From Reinekea blandensis MED297 (GTDB lineage: Bacteria > Pseudomonadota > Gammaproteobacteria > Pseudomonadales > Natronospirillaceae), in contig NZ_CH724152.1 in assembly GCF_000153185.1 (NCBI RefSeq), positions 427,134-477,046 of the forward strand: a DNA stretch of 49,913 bases, written 5' to 3'. Each line of letters starts with the position of its first letter. The first letter of the stretch is position 1. The position numbers and the translations under genes are program-made. This document shows, piece by piece, positions 20,214 through 28,941 of the stretch. The notes beneath the pieces are model-generated. The model ran no database searches. It worked only from the letters and a program-made list of their open reading frames with translations, and had not been told where the DNA came from.

Positions 20214-22904
20214 ATGACTAACCAAGCGAATCCCGTCCTTGTGGAACTGGACGCCTTAGTCGAACGCGTGAAAGCAGCGCAGAAAATCTACGCCAGCTTC
20301 ACTCAAGAACAAGTCGACGCGATCTTTCGCGCTGCAGCCCTGGCGGCTGCCGATGCCCGTATTCCTCTGGCCAAAATGGCTGCTGAAGAATCTGGCATGG
20401 GTGTCGTAGAAGATAAAGTGATTAAAAACCACTTTGCATCTGAGTACATCTACAACAAGTACAAAGATGAAAAAACCTGCGGCATTCTGGAAGTCGACGA
20501 CGAGTTCGGTACCATGACCATTGCGGAACCAACCGGTATCATCTGCGGTATCGTTCCGACCACCAACCCAACGTCAACCGCGATCTTCAAAGCGCTGATC
20601 TCTCTGAAGACCCGTAACGGCATCATCTTCTCGCCACACCCACGCGCCAAGAAAGCAACCTGCTATGCAGCGAAGCTGGTATTGGACGCGGCGGTTGCTG
20701 CGGGTGCACCGAAAGACATCATCGGTTACATCGAAGAGCCATCAGTCGAAGCGTCTAACGCCCTGATGAAGCACGAAGACATCAACCTGATTCTCGCCAC
20801 GGGTGGTCCGGGTATGGTGAAAGCGGCTTACTCTTCTGGTAAGCCAGCAATCGGTGTTGGTGCTGGTAACACCCCGGTTGTGATCGACGAAACTGCAGAC
20901 ATCAAACGTGCCGTTTCTTCTATCCTGATGTCGAAAACCTTCGACAACGGTGTGGTCTGTGCATCTGAGCAAGCCGTTATCGTTATGGACGAAGTTTACG
21001 ATGCCGTTAAAGAGCGTTTCGCAAACTACGGTGGTTACATTCTGTCTAAAGAAGAAGCCGACAAAGTACGTCGCGTCATTCTGATCAACGGCGCTCTGAA
21101 CGCGAAAATCGTTGGTCAGTCTGCAATCACCATCGCGGAAATGGCCGGTATCACTGTTCCTCCATACACCAAAGTTCTGATTGGTGAAGGTGCGGAACTG
21201 AACGAAGCTGAAGAATTTGCTCACGAGAAACTGTCCCCAACGCTGGGTATGTTCCGTGCCAGCAGCTTCGAAGACGCCGTTGAAAAAGCCGTTAAGATGG
21301 TTGAGATGGGCGGTATTGGTCACACCTCATGCCTGTACACAGACCAGGATGCTAACGACGACCGTATCCGTCTGTTCGGCGACAAGATGAAGACCGCGCG
21401 TATTCTGTTGAACACGCCAACCTCTCACGGTGGTATCGGTGACCTGTATAACTTCGCATTGGCACCGTCTCTGACGCTGGGTTGTGGTTCCTGGGGTGGT
21501 AACTCCATCTCTGAAAACGTTGGACCAAAACACCTCATCAACAAGAAAACCGTTGCGAAAAGGGCTGAAAACATGCTGTGGCACAAACTTCCGAAGTCAA
21601 TCTACTTCCGTCGTGGTGCAATGGCGGTTGCCATGGACGATCTGGCCGACAAAAAACGTGCCTGTATCGTTACCGACAAGTTCCTGTTCAACAACACGCC
21701 TTACATTGATGAGCTGACTCAGCTGCTGAAAGACAAAGGTATTGAAGTTGAAGTGTTCTACGAAGTAGAAGCCGATCCAACACTGAGCATCGTGCGCAAG
21801 GGTGCTGAAGTTCTGAAGAGCTTCCAGCCAGACGTTATCATCGCTGTTGGTGGTGGTTCACCAATGGACGCCGCGAAGATCATGTGGGTTATGTACGAAC
21901 ACCCAGAAGTCGCCTTCGAAGAACTGGCACTGCGCTTCATGGATATCCGTAAGCGTATCTACAAGTTCCCGAAAATGGGTGCCAAAGCCGACATGGTGGC
22001 GATTACCACCACTTCCGGTACCGGTTCTGAAGTGACACCATTTGCGGTTGTGACTGATGACGCGACTGGCATGAAGTACCCACTGGCGGACTACGAACTG
22101 ACACCAAACATGGCGATTGTTGATGCCAACCTGGTGATGGATATGCCGAAAGGTCTGACAGCCTTCGGTGGTTACGACGCCGTGACCCACGCGATGGAAG
22201 CTTACGTGTCTATCCTGGCGAACGAGTACTCAGACGGACAGGCGCTGCAAGCCCTGAAGATCCTGAAAGAGTATCTGCCGAGCTCATACAAGAACGGTTC
22301 TGCCGATCCGGTAGCGCGTGAGAAAGTCCACAACGCTGCGACCATCGCCGGCATCTCGTTTGCGAACGCGTTCTTGGGTATCTGTCACTCCATGGCGCAC
22401 AAACTGGGTGCGGAGTTCCACATCCCACACGGTCTGGCGAACGCTCTGTTGTTGACCAACACTATCCGCTTCAACGCGACGAACCTGCCAACAAAACAGG
22501 CAGCATTCTCGCAGTACGACCGTCCGAACGCTCTGCGTCGTTACGGTGAAGTGGCGGCACACCTGGGCTTCAATCAGGAGCACACCGTGGACCGAGTCGA
22601 AGCCATGCTGGTTTGGTTGGATGAACTGAAGAAAGATCTGGACATCCCGATGTCGATCCGCGACGCCGGTGTTAACGAAGCCGACTTCCTGGCGAAAGTT
22701 GACAAGCTTGCGGAAGAAGCATTCGACGATCAGTGTACTGGTGCGAACCCGCGCTACCCGCTGATCAGCGAGCTGAAGCAGATCCTGATCGACTCTTACT
22801 ACGGTCGTCCGTATGTTGAGAGCTACGAGCGTGATCAAATCGAAGGCGCGTTGAAAGAAGACGCACCTAAGAAAGCGACTAAAAAAGGTAAAGCGAAAGC
22901 CTGA
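20214..22904 (+). CDS. adhE: Bifunctional acetaldehyde-CoA / alcohol dehydrogenase AdhE
   Basis: 896 residues, the usual AdhE length. Residues 1-440 are the CoA-acylating aldehyde dehydrogenase domain with the catalytic Cys249 in DNGVVCASEQ. Residues about 455-870 are an iron-dependent alcohol dehydrogenase with GGGSPMDAAK, the metal ligands in AFGGYDAVTHAMEAY and CHSMAHKLGAEFHIPHGLANALL. It reduces acetyl-CoA to ethanol in two NADH-dependent steps and forms spirosome filaments in other bacteria. A Lys/Ala-rich tail (KKATKKGKAKA) ends the protein. A strong GGAGG lies eight bases before ATG, and codons are strongly biased (GGT, CGT, AAC, ATC), in line with high expression. Followed by a clear terminator. 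Confidence 0.98.
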   Translation: MTNQANPVLVELDALVERVKAAQKIYASFTQEQVDAIFRAAALAAADARIPLAKMAAEESGMGVVEDKVIKNHFASEYIYNKYKDEKTCGILEVDDEFGTMTIAEPTGIICGIVPTTNPTSTAIFKALISLKTRNGIIFSPHPRAKKATCYAAKLVLDAAVAAGAPKDIIGYIEEPSVEASNALMKHEDINLILATGGPGMVKAAYSSGKPAIGVGAGNTPVVIDETADIKRAVSSILMSKTFDNGVVCASEQAVIVMDEVYDAVKERFANYGGYILSKEEADKVRRVILINGALNAKIVGQSAITIAEMAGITVPPYTKVLIGEGAELNEAEEFAHEKLSPTLGMFRASSFEDAVEKAVKMVEMGGIGHTSCLYTDQDANDDRIRLFGDKMKTARILLNTPTSHGGIGDLYNFALAPSLTLGCGSWGGNSISENVGPKHLINKKTVAKRAENMLWHKLPKSIYFRRGAMAVAMDDLADKKRACIVTDKFLFNNTPYIDELTQLLKDKGIEVEVFYEVEADPTLSIVRKGAEVLKSFQPDVIIAVGGGSPMDAAKIMWVMYEHPEVAFEELALRFMDIRKRIYKFPKMGAKADMVAITTTSGTGSEVTPFAVVTDDATGMKYPLADYELTPNMAIVDANLVMDMPKGLTAFGGYDAVTHAMEAYVSILANEYSDGQALQALKILKEYLPSSYKNGSADPVAREKVHNAATIAGISFANAFLGICHSMAHKLGAEFHIPHGLANALLLTNTIRFNATNLPTKQAAFSQYDRPNALRRYGEVAAHLGFNQEHTVDRVEAMLVWLDELKKDLDIPMSIRDAGVNEADFLAKVDKLAEEAFDDQCTGANPRYPLISELKQILIDSYYGRPYVESYERDQIEGALKEDAPKKATKKGKAKA

Positions 22905-22920
22905 ACCTGAGTCGGTTAAA

Positions 22921-22986
22921 AGGTTACCGGAATAGTCGACGGTAACCTGACCCTGAAAGACCATCTAAGCAGATGGTCTTTTTTTT
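22921..22986 (+). terminator. Double stem-loop terminator after adhE
   Basis: A first hairpin has 9-bp perfect arms AGGTTACCG (22921-22929) and CGGTAACCT (22940-22948). A second, AAAGACCATCT (22956-22966) with loop AAGC and AGATGGTCTTT (22971-22981), runs into eight T's (22979-22986), a canonical intrinsic terminator. Confidence 0.9.
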
Positions 22987-23102
22987 GCCCGTAATTTTTT
23001 ACACCTGCTCATCTTTTAATTCTGGCGGTTGAGGTTTAATAACCAACATTCAGGCTATCAATAAACATGAGTGTCTACACCGCCTTCAGTTCATAACGAC
23101 CC

Positions 23103-23121
23103 GATATTGAGAATCATTGTT
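23103..23121 (+). promoter_or_regulatory. Fur-like box upstream of the porin gene
   Basis: GATATTGAGAATCATTGTT matches the 19-bp Fur consensus at 15 positions by eye. It is 131 bp before the porin ATG. No confident -35/-10 pair was found beside it. Apart from this and the adhE terminator, the 348-bp gap 22905-23252 contains no credible gene. Confidence 0.45.
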
Positions 23122-23252
23122 GAATAAACCGATTCAGTGCGTAGAAGAGTTTCGCTTTCCTGCGATTCACTGTTAGTGGTAGTGCCTTCGTTCTGCTGAG
23201 AGTCGGAACGAAAACCTGAATACAAACACAATAAAAAGCAAAAGGTTGTTCA

Positions 23253-24698
23253 ATGAAACTACGCACTTTGGCGAGCGCCGTCGCGCTTGCGTCTTTATCC
23301 GTCCCTGTGTTCGCCGCGGATGACCTGGCATCGTTCTGGGAAGAATCCACTCTGGATCTGACATTGCGATCCGCTTACGTGAAGCTGGATCCGAATGATG
23401 TCGAGATTGATACCGAATACGATCTGGCCACCGCCGCCGGACTGTTGGTTCAACTGAGCCCAGCTCAGGCGGCAGAGGTCATCACCAATGCTCAAAATGC
23501 CGGTTACGCTGGTGGAACGAATGCCTCCAATCCAGCCGATGTTGCGGCGGCTATTAATTACCTCGATACCAACTTTACCGGTGGCGCAACCCTGGCCAAT
23601 GTCAATGCCGGGATCAACAGCGGACTGGAAGACGCCGTTGAAGCCGGTGGCGCCCTCGATCAAGCCGGCAGTGCTGCCTGGCTGCAGTTTGAATCAGCGT
23701 ACCTTTTTGACGTGATCGGTTTTGATTTCGGACTGCAAGGCGCCGTCGCCCATTTCAAAGAAGACGAGTCAGAGAATCTGATCATCGCCAGTCAGGACGA
23801 TGACAGTTATCAGCGCATCAGTACGGCCCGGCTAAAATTGCGTTATGGCAGTGATGACCTCTATGCCAAAGGGTATTACGGCCGGTTCAGCGACGCGGAC
23901 GAAACTGACTATCTGATGGATACCACCGACATGGGCTATGGCGTCAGTGCACACGCCGGCGGTATCAGCCTGAGTTATGACGTCGTGACGGCCTCGGCCG
24001 GTAAAACCGAAAGTGATTTGACGGATTACGATACCAATGAGGAAACCATCGAGCTGGCTTATGACAGTGACGTGGGTAACGCCAGCTATACCTTTGATTT
24101 GGTGCGCGACGTCAGTCAGAAGCACAGTGTCACTGCCGCGTCCGGCGTGCCGTTATCAATGTTAGGTCTGCCGGTCTCAGCCGATAAAAACATGGACTAT
24201 CTGTTGCTGGCTCAGGTTGATTGGGCTCAGGAGACTCTGGAAAGTAACGAGGACTACACCGGGCAACAGTACGAGCTGACGCTGGCCGCGAAGCTTGATG
24301 GCATCGTTCTGGCGTTCTCGTATAACCAGGCGGGTGAAGACGGTGGCGCTGATGTTGAGAATCTGGTCGATAATGCCTTAATCAACGATTACGACCTGCC
24401 GTCTCAGCGGACGCTGACATACGTGGCACGGTTAGACAGTGCAATGCTCGGACTGAATGGCCTGACCATCAGTGCGGTGCATCTGAACAGTTCCAATATC
24501 GACATGGATGCAACGGAAACGAACTATCAGCTGACCGGTGATGACAGCTTTACCGAGACCTTGGTCGATGCGCGATACACCTTTGGCGGCGACACCCTGC
24601 TCAATGGTCTGTCGATCCGCGGGATTTATGGCATGGAAACCAACCAGGCCAATGTGTCTGGCTTCGGAGCCTATCTGGACTACAAACGCTCGTTTTGA
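23253..24698 (+). CDS. Outer-membrane porin, OprD-like
   Basis: 481 residues. A signal peptide ending in VFAA (about residue 22) is followed by DDLASFWEESTLDLTLRSAYVK, resembling the first strand of OprD-family porins (typically FxEDSxxxLxLRNxY). The rest alternates amphipathic beta strands with Asp/Gly-rich loops and ends in YLDYKRSF, a C-terminal Phe as expected of a trimeric or monomeric barrel. An Ala/Asn-rich insertion at about 70-130 (AEVITNAQNAGYAGGTNASN...) is unusual and may be a long plug or loop. Substrate unknown. The upstream Fur-like box suggests iron-linked control. Weak Shine-Dalgarno (AAGG). No partner gene. Confidence 0.8.
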   Translation: MKLRTLASAVALASLSVPVFAADDLASFWEESTLDLTLRSAYVKLDPNDVEIDTEYDLATAAGLLVQLSPAQAAEVITNAQNAGYAGGTNASNPADVAAAINYLDTNFTGGATLANVNAGINSGLEDAVEAGGALDQAGSAAWLQFESAYLFDVIGFDFGLQGAVAHFKEDESENLIIASQDDDSYQRISTARLKLRYGSDDLYAKGYYGRFSDADETDYLMDTTDMGYGVSAHAGGISLSYDVVTASAGKTESDLTDYDTNEETIELAYDSDVGNASYTFDLVRDVSQKHSVTAASGVPLSMLGLPVSADKNMDYLLLAQVDWAQETLESNEDYTGQQYELTLAAKLDGIVLAFSYNQAGEDGGADVENLVDNALINDYDLPSQRTLTYVARLDSAMLGLNGLTISAVHLNSSNIDMDATETNYQLTGDDSFTETLVDARYTFGGDTLLNGLSIRGIYGMETNQANVSGFGAYLDYKRSF

Positions 24699-24727
24699 TG
24701 GTTAAGTAATAACCTTCTTATCCTGAA

Positions 24728-24752
24728 CAGGGCGGTCGTATTGGCCGCCCTG
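24728..24752 (+). terminator. Stem-loop after the porin gene
   Basis: CAGGGCGG (24728-24735) and CCGCCCTG (24745-24752) form an 8-bp GC-rich hairpin 30 bases after the stop. The T-run is poor, so it may be a weak or processed terminator. Confidence 0.6.
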
Positions 24753-24753
24753 A

Positions 24754-24782
24754 TTGGCATTCGCCCGGAGTCGGGGTAAACT
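24754..24782 (+). promoter_or_regulatory. Candidate sigma-70 promoter of the ABC-F leader
   Basis: TTGGCA (24754-24759), 17-base spacer, TAAACT (24777-24782). It lies between the porin hairpin and the small upstream ORF and would give a leader of about 185 nt before the ABC-F start codon. Confidence 0.5.
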
Positions 24783-24815
24783 TCGCTCACCACTCACCAA
24801 TAAAAGGAGCTCCAC

Positions 24816-24896
24816 ATGCAGTCCGCTGCAGTTATGTGTGTATTAAGTTACGCATACCATCTTGGAGACCCACGCTCAGCAATTCTGGCCGCTTAA
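24816..24896 (+). CDS. Possible 26-residue leader peptide upstream of ABC-F gene
   Basis: A short frame, beginning MQSAAVMCVLSYAYHL and ending SAILAA, sits in the leader of the ABC-F gene. It has AGGAG six bases from its ATG, a better ribosome-binding site than that of the main gene. The stop is 77 bases before the ABC-F ATG and immediately precedes sequence able to form alternative hairpins. Resistance-type ABC-F genes are often controlled by ribosome stalling or attenuation at such peptides, so a sensor role is plausible. No known stalling motif is recognised. It could be a chance ORF. Confidence 0.5.
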   Translation: MQSAAVMCVLSYAYHLGDPRSAILAA

Positions 24897-24897
24897 C

Positions 24898-24963
24898 GCA
24901 CAGAGTTCGCTGAATCTCATATCACTTCTCAGTGTTCATCTGTGCTTCGTATCGAATTGCACA
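24898..24963 (+). promoter_or_regulatory. Mutually exclusive hairpins in the ABC-F leader
   Basis: GCACAGA (24898-24904, right after the small ORF stop) can pair with TCTGTGC (24939-24945). The same TGTGC (24941-24945) can instead start a local hairpin TGTGC-TTCG / CGAA-TT-GCACA (ending 24963) that abuts the AGG of the main ribosome-binding site (24965-24967). The two folds exclude each other, the layout expected of translational attenuation. Which state is ON cannot be told from sequence. Confidence 0.45.
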
Positions 24964-24973
24964 CAGGTGAGTT

Positions 24974-26713
24974 ATGTCTTTAATTTCTTTGTTTGACGTG
25001 TCCTATCAGGCGGGCACTAAAGCACTTTTTTCTCAGTTATCCGTTTCAATTGAACCCGGTGACCGTATTGGTCTGGTGGGGCATAACGGTTCTGGTAAAT
25101 CGACGTTGCTGGCATTGATGGCCGGTGACATCGCGCCCGATGATGGTCGGGTACAGCGCCAACGCGGGCTGGTGATTGGTCGGGTCGAGCAGTTTCTACC
25201 CGATGCCTTACTTGAGTTCCGGCTGTTGGATGCGGTGACAGAGGTGTTGCCGCCTTCCCGGCGTTTGAGTGAGCAGTTTCGGGTTGAAAGTCTGCTTTCA
25301 GAGTTGGGGTTTACCGAAGCACAATGGTGCTTGCCGATGCAGAGTCTCAGTGGCGGGCAGAAAAACCTCGCCCTCTTTGCCCGTGCCGTGCTGCTGGAAC
25401 CGGAGTTGTTGCTCTTGGATGAGCCCGGTAACCACATGGACAGTTCTGCCATGTGGGCACTGAAAACCTACTTACAGAAACCGGATGTCCCGGGGTTTAT
25501 TATGATTTCGCACGACCGGGATCTGCTCGACAGCGTGACCGATCGGACCTTGTGGCTGCGGGATGAGCGTATTTACAGTTTTAACCGCCCCTACAGTGAC
25601 GCCAAAATCCGCTTGGCGGAACAGGACGAGGCGGCAGCCCGAACACGAAAAGCGGAAGAGCAGCAGATCGATAAACTGCAACGCAGTGCCAAGCGTCTGG
25701 CGCACTGGGGAAAGGTCTATGACAACGAAGACCTGGCCCGTAAAGCCAAGACGATGGAAAAACGCATTGATCGTCTGGAAGCGGAAAAAACCTTTGTTTC
25801 GCAGGGTTCCGGACTGTCCCTGACGGTCGATGCCGAACTGCTGAAAGCCCGGCAGATGTTTATTCTGGAAAATGAATGGGTGACGGCGCCCGACGGTTCT
25901 GAGTTGTTTCGTATTGATGAGCTGCTGTTGAAACCCGGGGATCGGGTGGCCTTACTCGGGGTGAATGGTGCCGGTAAATCGAGCGCGATCCGTAAGTTGA
26001 TTCACGCGCATCAGACGCCACAGGATCAGCAAACCACGACGCGGTTTAATCCGAATGTGCGGCTTGGCTACTTTGATCAGGAGTTGGAGCGGTTCGAGAC
26101 CGATCAGTCGATACAGGACTGGGTGCGGGAGCAAACCGCAGCCGGTGACGACGATATTCGTCAGTCGCTGATTCACTGGGGGTTCCCGTACCTTGACCAT
26201 GGTCGGTCGGTGCGGGTCCTCAGCGGTGGGGAAAAAGCGCGACTGTTGTTGCTGACCTTTCAGTTGGATCAGCCGAACCTGCTGATTATGGATGAGCCGA
26301 CCAACCATATTGATTTGCAGGGCAAAGAAGAGTTGGAAGCGGATCTGACCCAGTCTGGATTGACGCTGTTGTTCACCTCTCACGACCGTCGCTTTATCGA
26401 GCGGGTCGCGACCCGGTTATGGTGGATTCATCAGGGGCAGCTGTTGGAAATCCATGATTTGAGTCGTTACGATGACGCCTTTGCCGCGTCAGCCAATGCT
26501 TCAATGTCGCAGCCTTCAACCGGGCAGCCAGTGGTCAACGGAGGTGAAGCGGCGTTGTCGGAGGACCACCCCGATCGCCTCTTAGAACGGATCGTTGAAC
26601 TGGAGCAGTTGCTGGCAGACGATCAGGCCCGTAAGCCGAAGTTTCAGAAACCTCAGCGGCAGGCGCAATGGCAGGCCGAAATTGATCAGCTGATGCGTCA
26701 ACTTGATCACTAA
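24974..26713 (+). CDS. ABC-F family ATPase (ribosome-associated, possible antibiotic protection)
   Basis: 579 residues, two ABC domains and no membrane segments. Domain 1: GHNGSGKST (36-44), LSGGQ (125-129) and a non-standard DEPGNHMD (149-156) in place of DEPTNHLD. A charged linker (about 215-275) contains the arm-like helices that reach the peptidyl-transferase centre in this family. Domain 2: GVNGAGKSS (330-338), LSGGEKAR and DEPTNHID (441-448). Both catalytic Glu are kept. The C-terminus has a linker and a short coiled coil (about 540-579). ABC-F proteins rescue or protect stalled ribosomes; it does not look like EttA, Uup or YheS in its first Walker B region. The leader-peptide-type 5' region favours an inducible protection factor, but that is inference. 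Confidence 0.9.
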   Translation: MSLISLFDVSYQAGTKALFSQLSVSIEPGDRIGLVGHNGSGKSTLLALMAGDIAPDDGRVQRQRGLVIGRVEQFLPDALLEFRLLDAVTEVLPPSRRLSEQFRVESLLSELGFTEAQWCLPMQSLSGGQKNLALFARAVLLEPELLLLDEPGNHMDSSAMWALKTYLQKPDVPGFIMISHDRDLLDSVTDRTLWLRDERIYSFNRPYSDAKIRLAEQDEAAARTRKAEEQQIDKLQRSAKRLAHWGKVYDNEDLARKAKTMEKRIDRLEAEKTFVSQGSGLSLTVDAELLKARQMFILENEWVTAPDGSELFRIDELLLKPGDRVALLGVNGAGKSSAIRKLIHAHQTPQDQQTTTRFNPNVRLGYFDQELERFETDQSIQDWVREQTAAGDDDIRQSLIHWGFPYLDHGRSVRVLSGGEKARLLLLTFQLDQPNLLIMDEPTNHIDLQGKEELEADLTQSGLTLLFTSHDRRFIERVATRLWWIHQGQLLEIHDLSRYDDAFAASANASMSQPSTGQPVVNGGEAALSEDHPDRLLERIVELEQLLADDQARKPKFQKPQRQAQWQAEIDQLMRQLDH

Positions 26714-26718
26714 CCCTC

Positions 26719-26744
26719 GTGGGCCGATCTCAGGGTCGGCCCAC
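26719..26744 (+). terminator. Stem-loop after the ABC-F gene
   Basis: Perfect 9-bp arms GTGGGCCGA (26719-26727) and TCGGCCCAC (26736-26744) with an 8-base loop, six bases after the stop. It lacks a T-run and so may be a Rho-assisted terminator or mRNA end-protector. Confidence 0.55.
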
Positions 26745-26768
26745 CAGTGACCGACTTTGGGAGATATT

Positions 26769-27212
26769 ATGATTTGGACGGTTTATTTATCCGGTGAAAT
26801 ACACACGGATTGGCGCGAACAGATTATTCAGCAGTGTGCCGAACGGGAGTTGCCGGTGGAGTTCACCTCCGCGGTGACGAATCATGAGCGCAGCGATGCC
26901 GCGGGCGATTGTCTGGGACCGGAAGCGTTGCCGTTCTGGCGGGATCACAAGTCAGCAAAAGTGAATGGCATTCGCACGCAAACCTTACTGGAAACCTGTG
27001 ATATCGCTGTCGTGCGCTTCGGTGACAAGTACAAGCAATGGAACGCCGCCTTCGATGCCGGTTTCTGCGCGGCCATGGGCAAGCCTTATATTACCCTGCA
27101 CGATGAAGACCTTGTGCACCCGTTAAAAGAAGTCGACGCGGCCGCAATGGCCTGGGCCAAGAGTGTTGACCAGGTCGTTGATGTTCTGGCCTATGTGACG
27201 TCATCTCGTTGA
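26769..27212 (+). CDS. ytoQ: YtoQ-family protein
   Basis: 147 residues from the ATG at 26769 with GGGAG seven bases upstream; an in-frame TTG twelve bases earlier is not needed. The start MIWTVYLSGEIHTDWREQI, the central SDAAGDCLGPE and KVNGIRTQTLLETCDIAVVRFGDKYKQWNAAFDAGFCAAMGKPYI are characteristic of YtoQ, a small cytoplasmic family with a nucleoside-2-deoxyribosyltransferase-like fold and no established function. It follows the ABC-F gene by 55 bp, separated by the stem-loop. Confidence 0.88.
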   Translation: MIWTVYLSGEIHTDWREQIIQQCAERELPVEFTSAVTNHERSDAAGDCLGPEALPFWRDHKSAKVNGIRTQTLLETCDIAVVRFGDKYKQWNAAFDAGFCAAMGKPYITLHDEDLVHPLKEVDAAAMAWAKSVDQVVDVLAYVTSSR

Positions 27213-27264
27213 ACCCGCCCTACCGGTGACCTCCGGGTCACCGCCATCTCTCGCCCTTCCCCTG

Positions 27265-27291
27265 TTAAGTCTTGATGCTGCCGGCCGATAC
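27265..27291 (+). promoter_or_regulatory. FliA (sigma-28) promoter of the chemoreceptor gene
   Basis: TTAAGTCT (27265-27272), exactly 11 bases, then GCCGATAC (27284-27291). This matches the flagellar consensus TAAAGTTT-N11-GCCGATAA at 6/8 and 7/8 with ideal spacing, 66 bp before the gene. Confidence 0.7.
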
Positions 27292-27356
27292 CTGAGAAAC
27301 CAGTCTAAACTTTTCTGTTGAAAGTATGACGACGGGTTCTGCTCGGAGGGAAGCAA

Positions 27357-28922
27357 ATGAAAATCAAAACTCAGGTGTCAGCCAGTCTGACGGGAATCGT
27401 ATTGTTGCTCGTTATTGTGGCCGGCGGTGGCTACCTGGCCACATCCGTGGTGAACCAGGCCGGGTCGGTATTGGGTACCGCTCTGGTACCCGGTGTGCAG
27501 GGGTATAACAACCTGCGCTATGAGACGCTGGAAATCGCACTTCAGGCGTTTCGGGGCGACATTGACGGAGTTCAGTCTCAGGCCGCACCGCTGATTCCGA
27601 GAATCGAAGCTTTCATGGTCACCCAGCCAGACAGCCCGTTTTATGGTGATCAGGTGCTTCAGGAAGGACTGACGTACATCGGTGATACGTTGCTCGCCGT
27701 GGTCAGAACAGCATCGTTGCAACAGGCGGGTCAACCGCCAACGCCGGAGTTTGTGGAAGCGCTGAGAGCGCTCGAGGCCATGGAAGTCCGTGCCGCCGAG
27801 GTGATTCAGTATTTGGTGGATTCAACGATGGCGAGAGTGAATGGGGTCATCGCCACCAGTGTCCGGATTCTGATCATTGTCAGCCTGATTGCCGTTTTGA
27901 TTGCCATCGTCGTGGGAACGTTGCTGACCCGTAAACTGAATCGTGGTTTGGTCAGTTTGAATGCCTCATTCCGGCAAATCAGTGATGGCGATCTGACCGT
28001 GCAGGCCGATGATTCTTCAAAAGATGAGTTTGGGGAGATTGCTTCCTACTTTAACGGGTTGGCGTCCAACCTGAAAAATACGGTCGGTGAACTCGGTCAA
28101 ATGATGTCGACTCTCTCAGAGCTGAGTACCCGTTTCCGCGACAGCGGCGTTCGGTTCCAGGAGCGCGCGACGCAGACCTCCGATGAAACCCAGCAGGTGG
28201 CCACTGCCATGACGGAAATGGCGGCAACCATTCGGGAAGTGGCTCAGAATGCCGAAGCGACCTCAGGTCAGGCGCAAAACGCCTCGACGCAGGCGCGCGA
28301 TGCCCGCGGACTCGTGGCAACCAGCGTGACTAACTCGCAGACTCTGCAAACGCAGATGACCGACATTTCCGGACAAGTCTTGCAGTTAAAAGACAAAACT
28401 GAATCCATCTCATCGGTGATTGACGTCATACAGGGCATTGCAGAACAGACCAACTTGCTGGCGCTGAACGCGGCCATCGAAGCGGCGCGTGCCGGCGAAC
28501 AGGGTCGGGGCTTTGCCGTTGTTGCCGATGAGGTTCGAACCCTGGCAACGCGAACCGCCCAGTCTACGCAGGAGATCATCGATGTGATTCAGGCATTGCA
28601 GAGCATGTCGGAAAGTACGTCTCAGCAGATCACCAAAGGCCGGGAAAGTGTCGAAGCCAACGCTGAAGCCATTGCCGCCATCGAGAGCAGCCTGACCACG
28701 ATACTGGACAATATTTCCTCGATATCGGACATGAACCATCAGATTGCGACGAACTCGCAGGAGCAGTCTCATGTCGCGGAAGAGATGAACACCAACGTCG
28801 TCCGCATCAGCGATCTGTCTGAAGACAATGCAGCCCAGACTCGACAGATTAATGAAGACATCGGCACCATTGATGAGCTGGTTACGTCCGTTCGGGAACT
28901 GATTTCCCACTTCCGTTATTAA
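27357..28922 (+). CDS. Methyl-accepting chemotaxis protein
   Basis: 521 residues with GGAGGGAA before the ATG. Helix 1 (about 8-32), a compact helical periplasmic sensor (about 33-165), helix 2 (about 168-190), a HAMP domain (about 190-245), then the cytoplasmic signalling hairpin with its tip [32 protein letters not shown] split here as [20 protein letters not shown] and [15 protein letters not shown]. No C-terminal CheR/CheB tether pentapeptide is present. The ligand cannot be read. The FliA-type promoter ties it to flagellar motility. It is convergent with the siderophore operon, 19 bp from its last stop. Confidence 0.95.
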   Translation: MKIKTQVSASLTGIVLLLVIVAGGGYLATSVVNQAGSVLGTALVPGVQGYNNLRYETLEIALQAFRGDIDGVQSQAAPLIPRIEAFMVTQPDSPFYGDQVLQEGLTYIGDTLLAVVRTASLQQAGQPPTPEFVEALRALEAMEVRAAEVIQYLVDSTMARVNGVIATSVRILIIVSLIAVLIAIVVGTLLTRKLNRGLVSLNASFRQISDGDLTVQADDSSKDEFGEIASYFNGLASNLKNTVGELGQMMSTLSELSTRFRDSGVRFQERATQTSDETQQVATAMTEMAATIREVAQNAEATSGQAQNASTQARDARGLVATSVTNSQTLQTQMTDISGQVLQLKDKTESISSVIDVIQGIAEQTNLLALNAAIEAARAGEQGRGFAVVADEVRTLATRTAQSTQEIIDVIQALQSMSESTSQQITKGRESVEANAEAIAAIESSLTTILDNISSISDMNHQIATNSQEQSHVAEEMNTNVVRISDLSEDNAAQTRQINEDIGTIDELVTSVRELISHFRY

Positions 28923-28941
28923 TGCGGTTGGCTGCTGGCCA

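Noticed and set aside
20742-21323. Minus-strand 193-residue frame opposite adhE
   Set aside because: A shadow of strong codon bias in adhE (Phe/Thr/Asn-rich composition), not a gene.
23067-23096. Nine-codon ORF upstream of the porin
   Set aside because: No ribosome-binding site and no structure linking it to the porin start.
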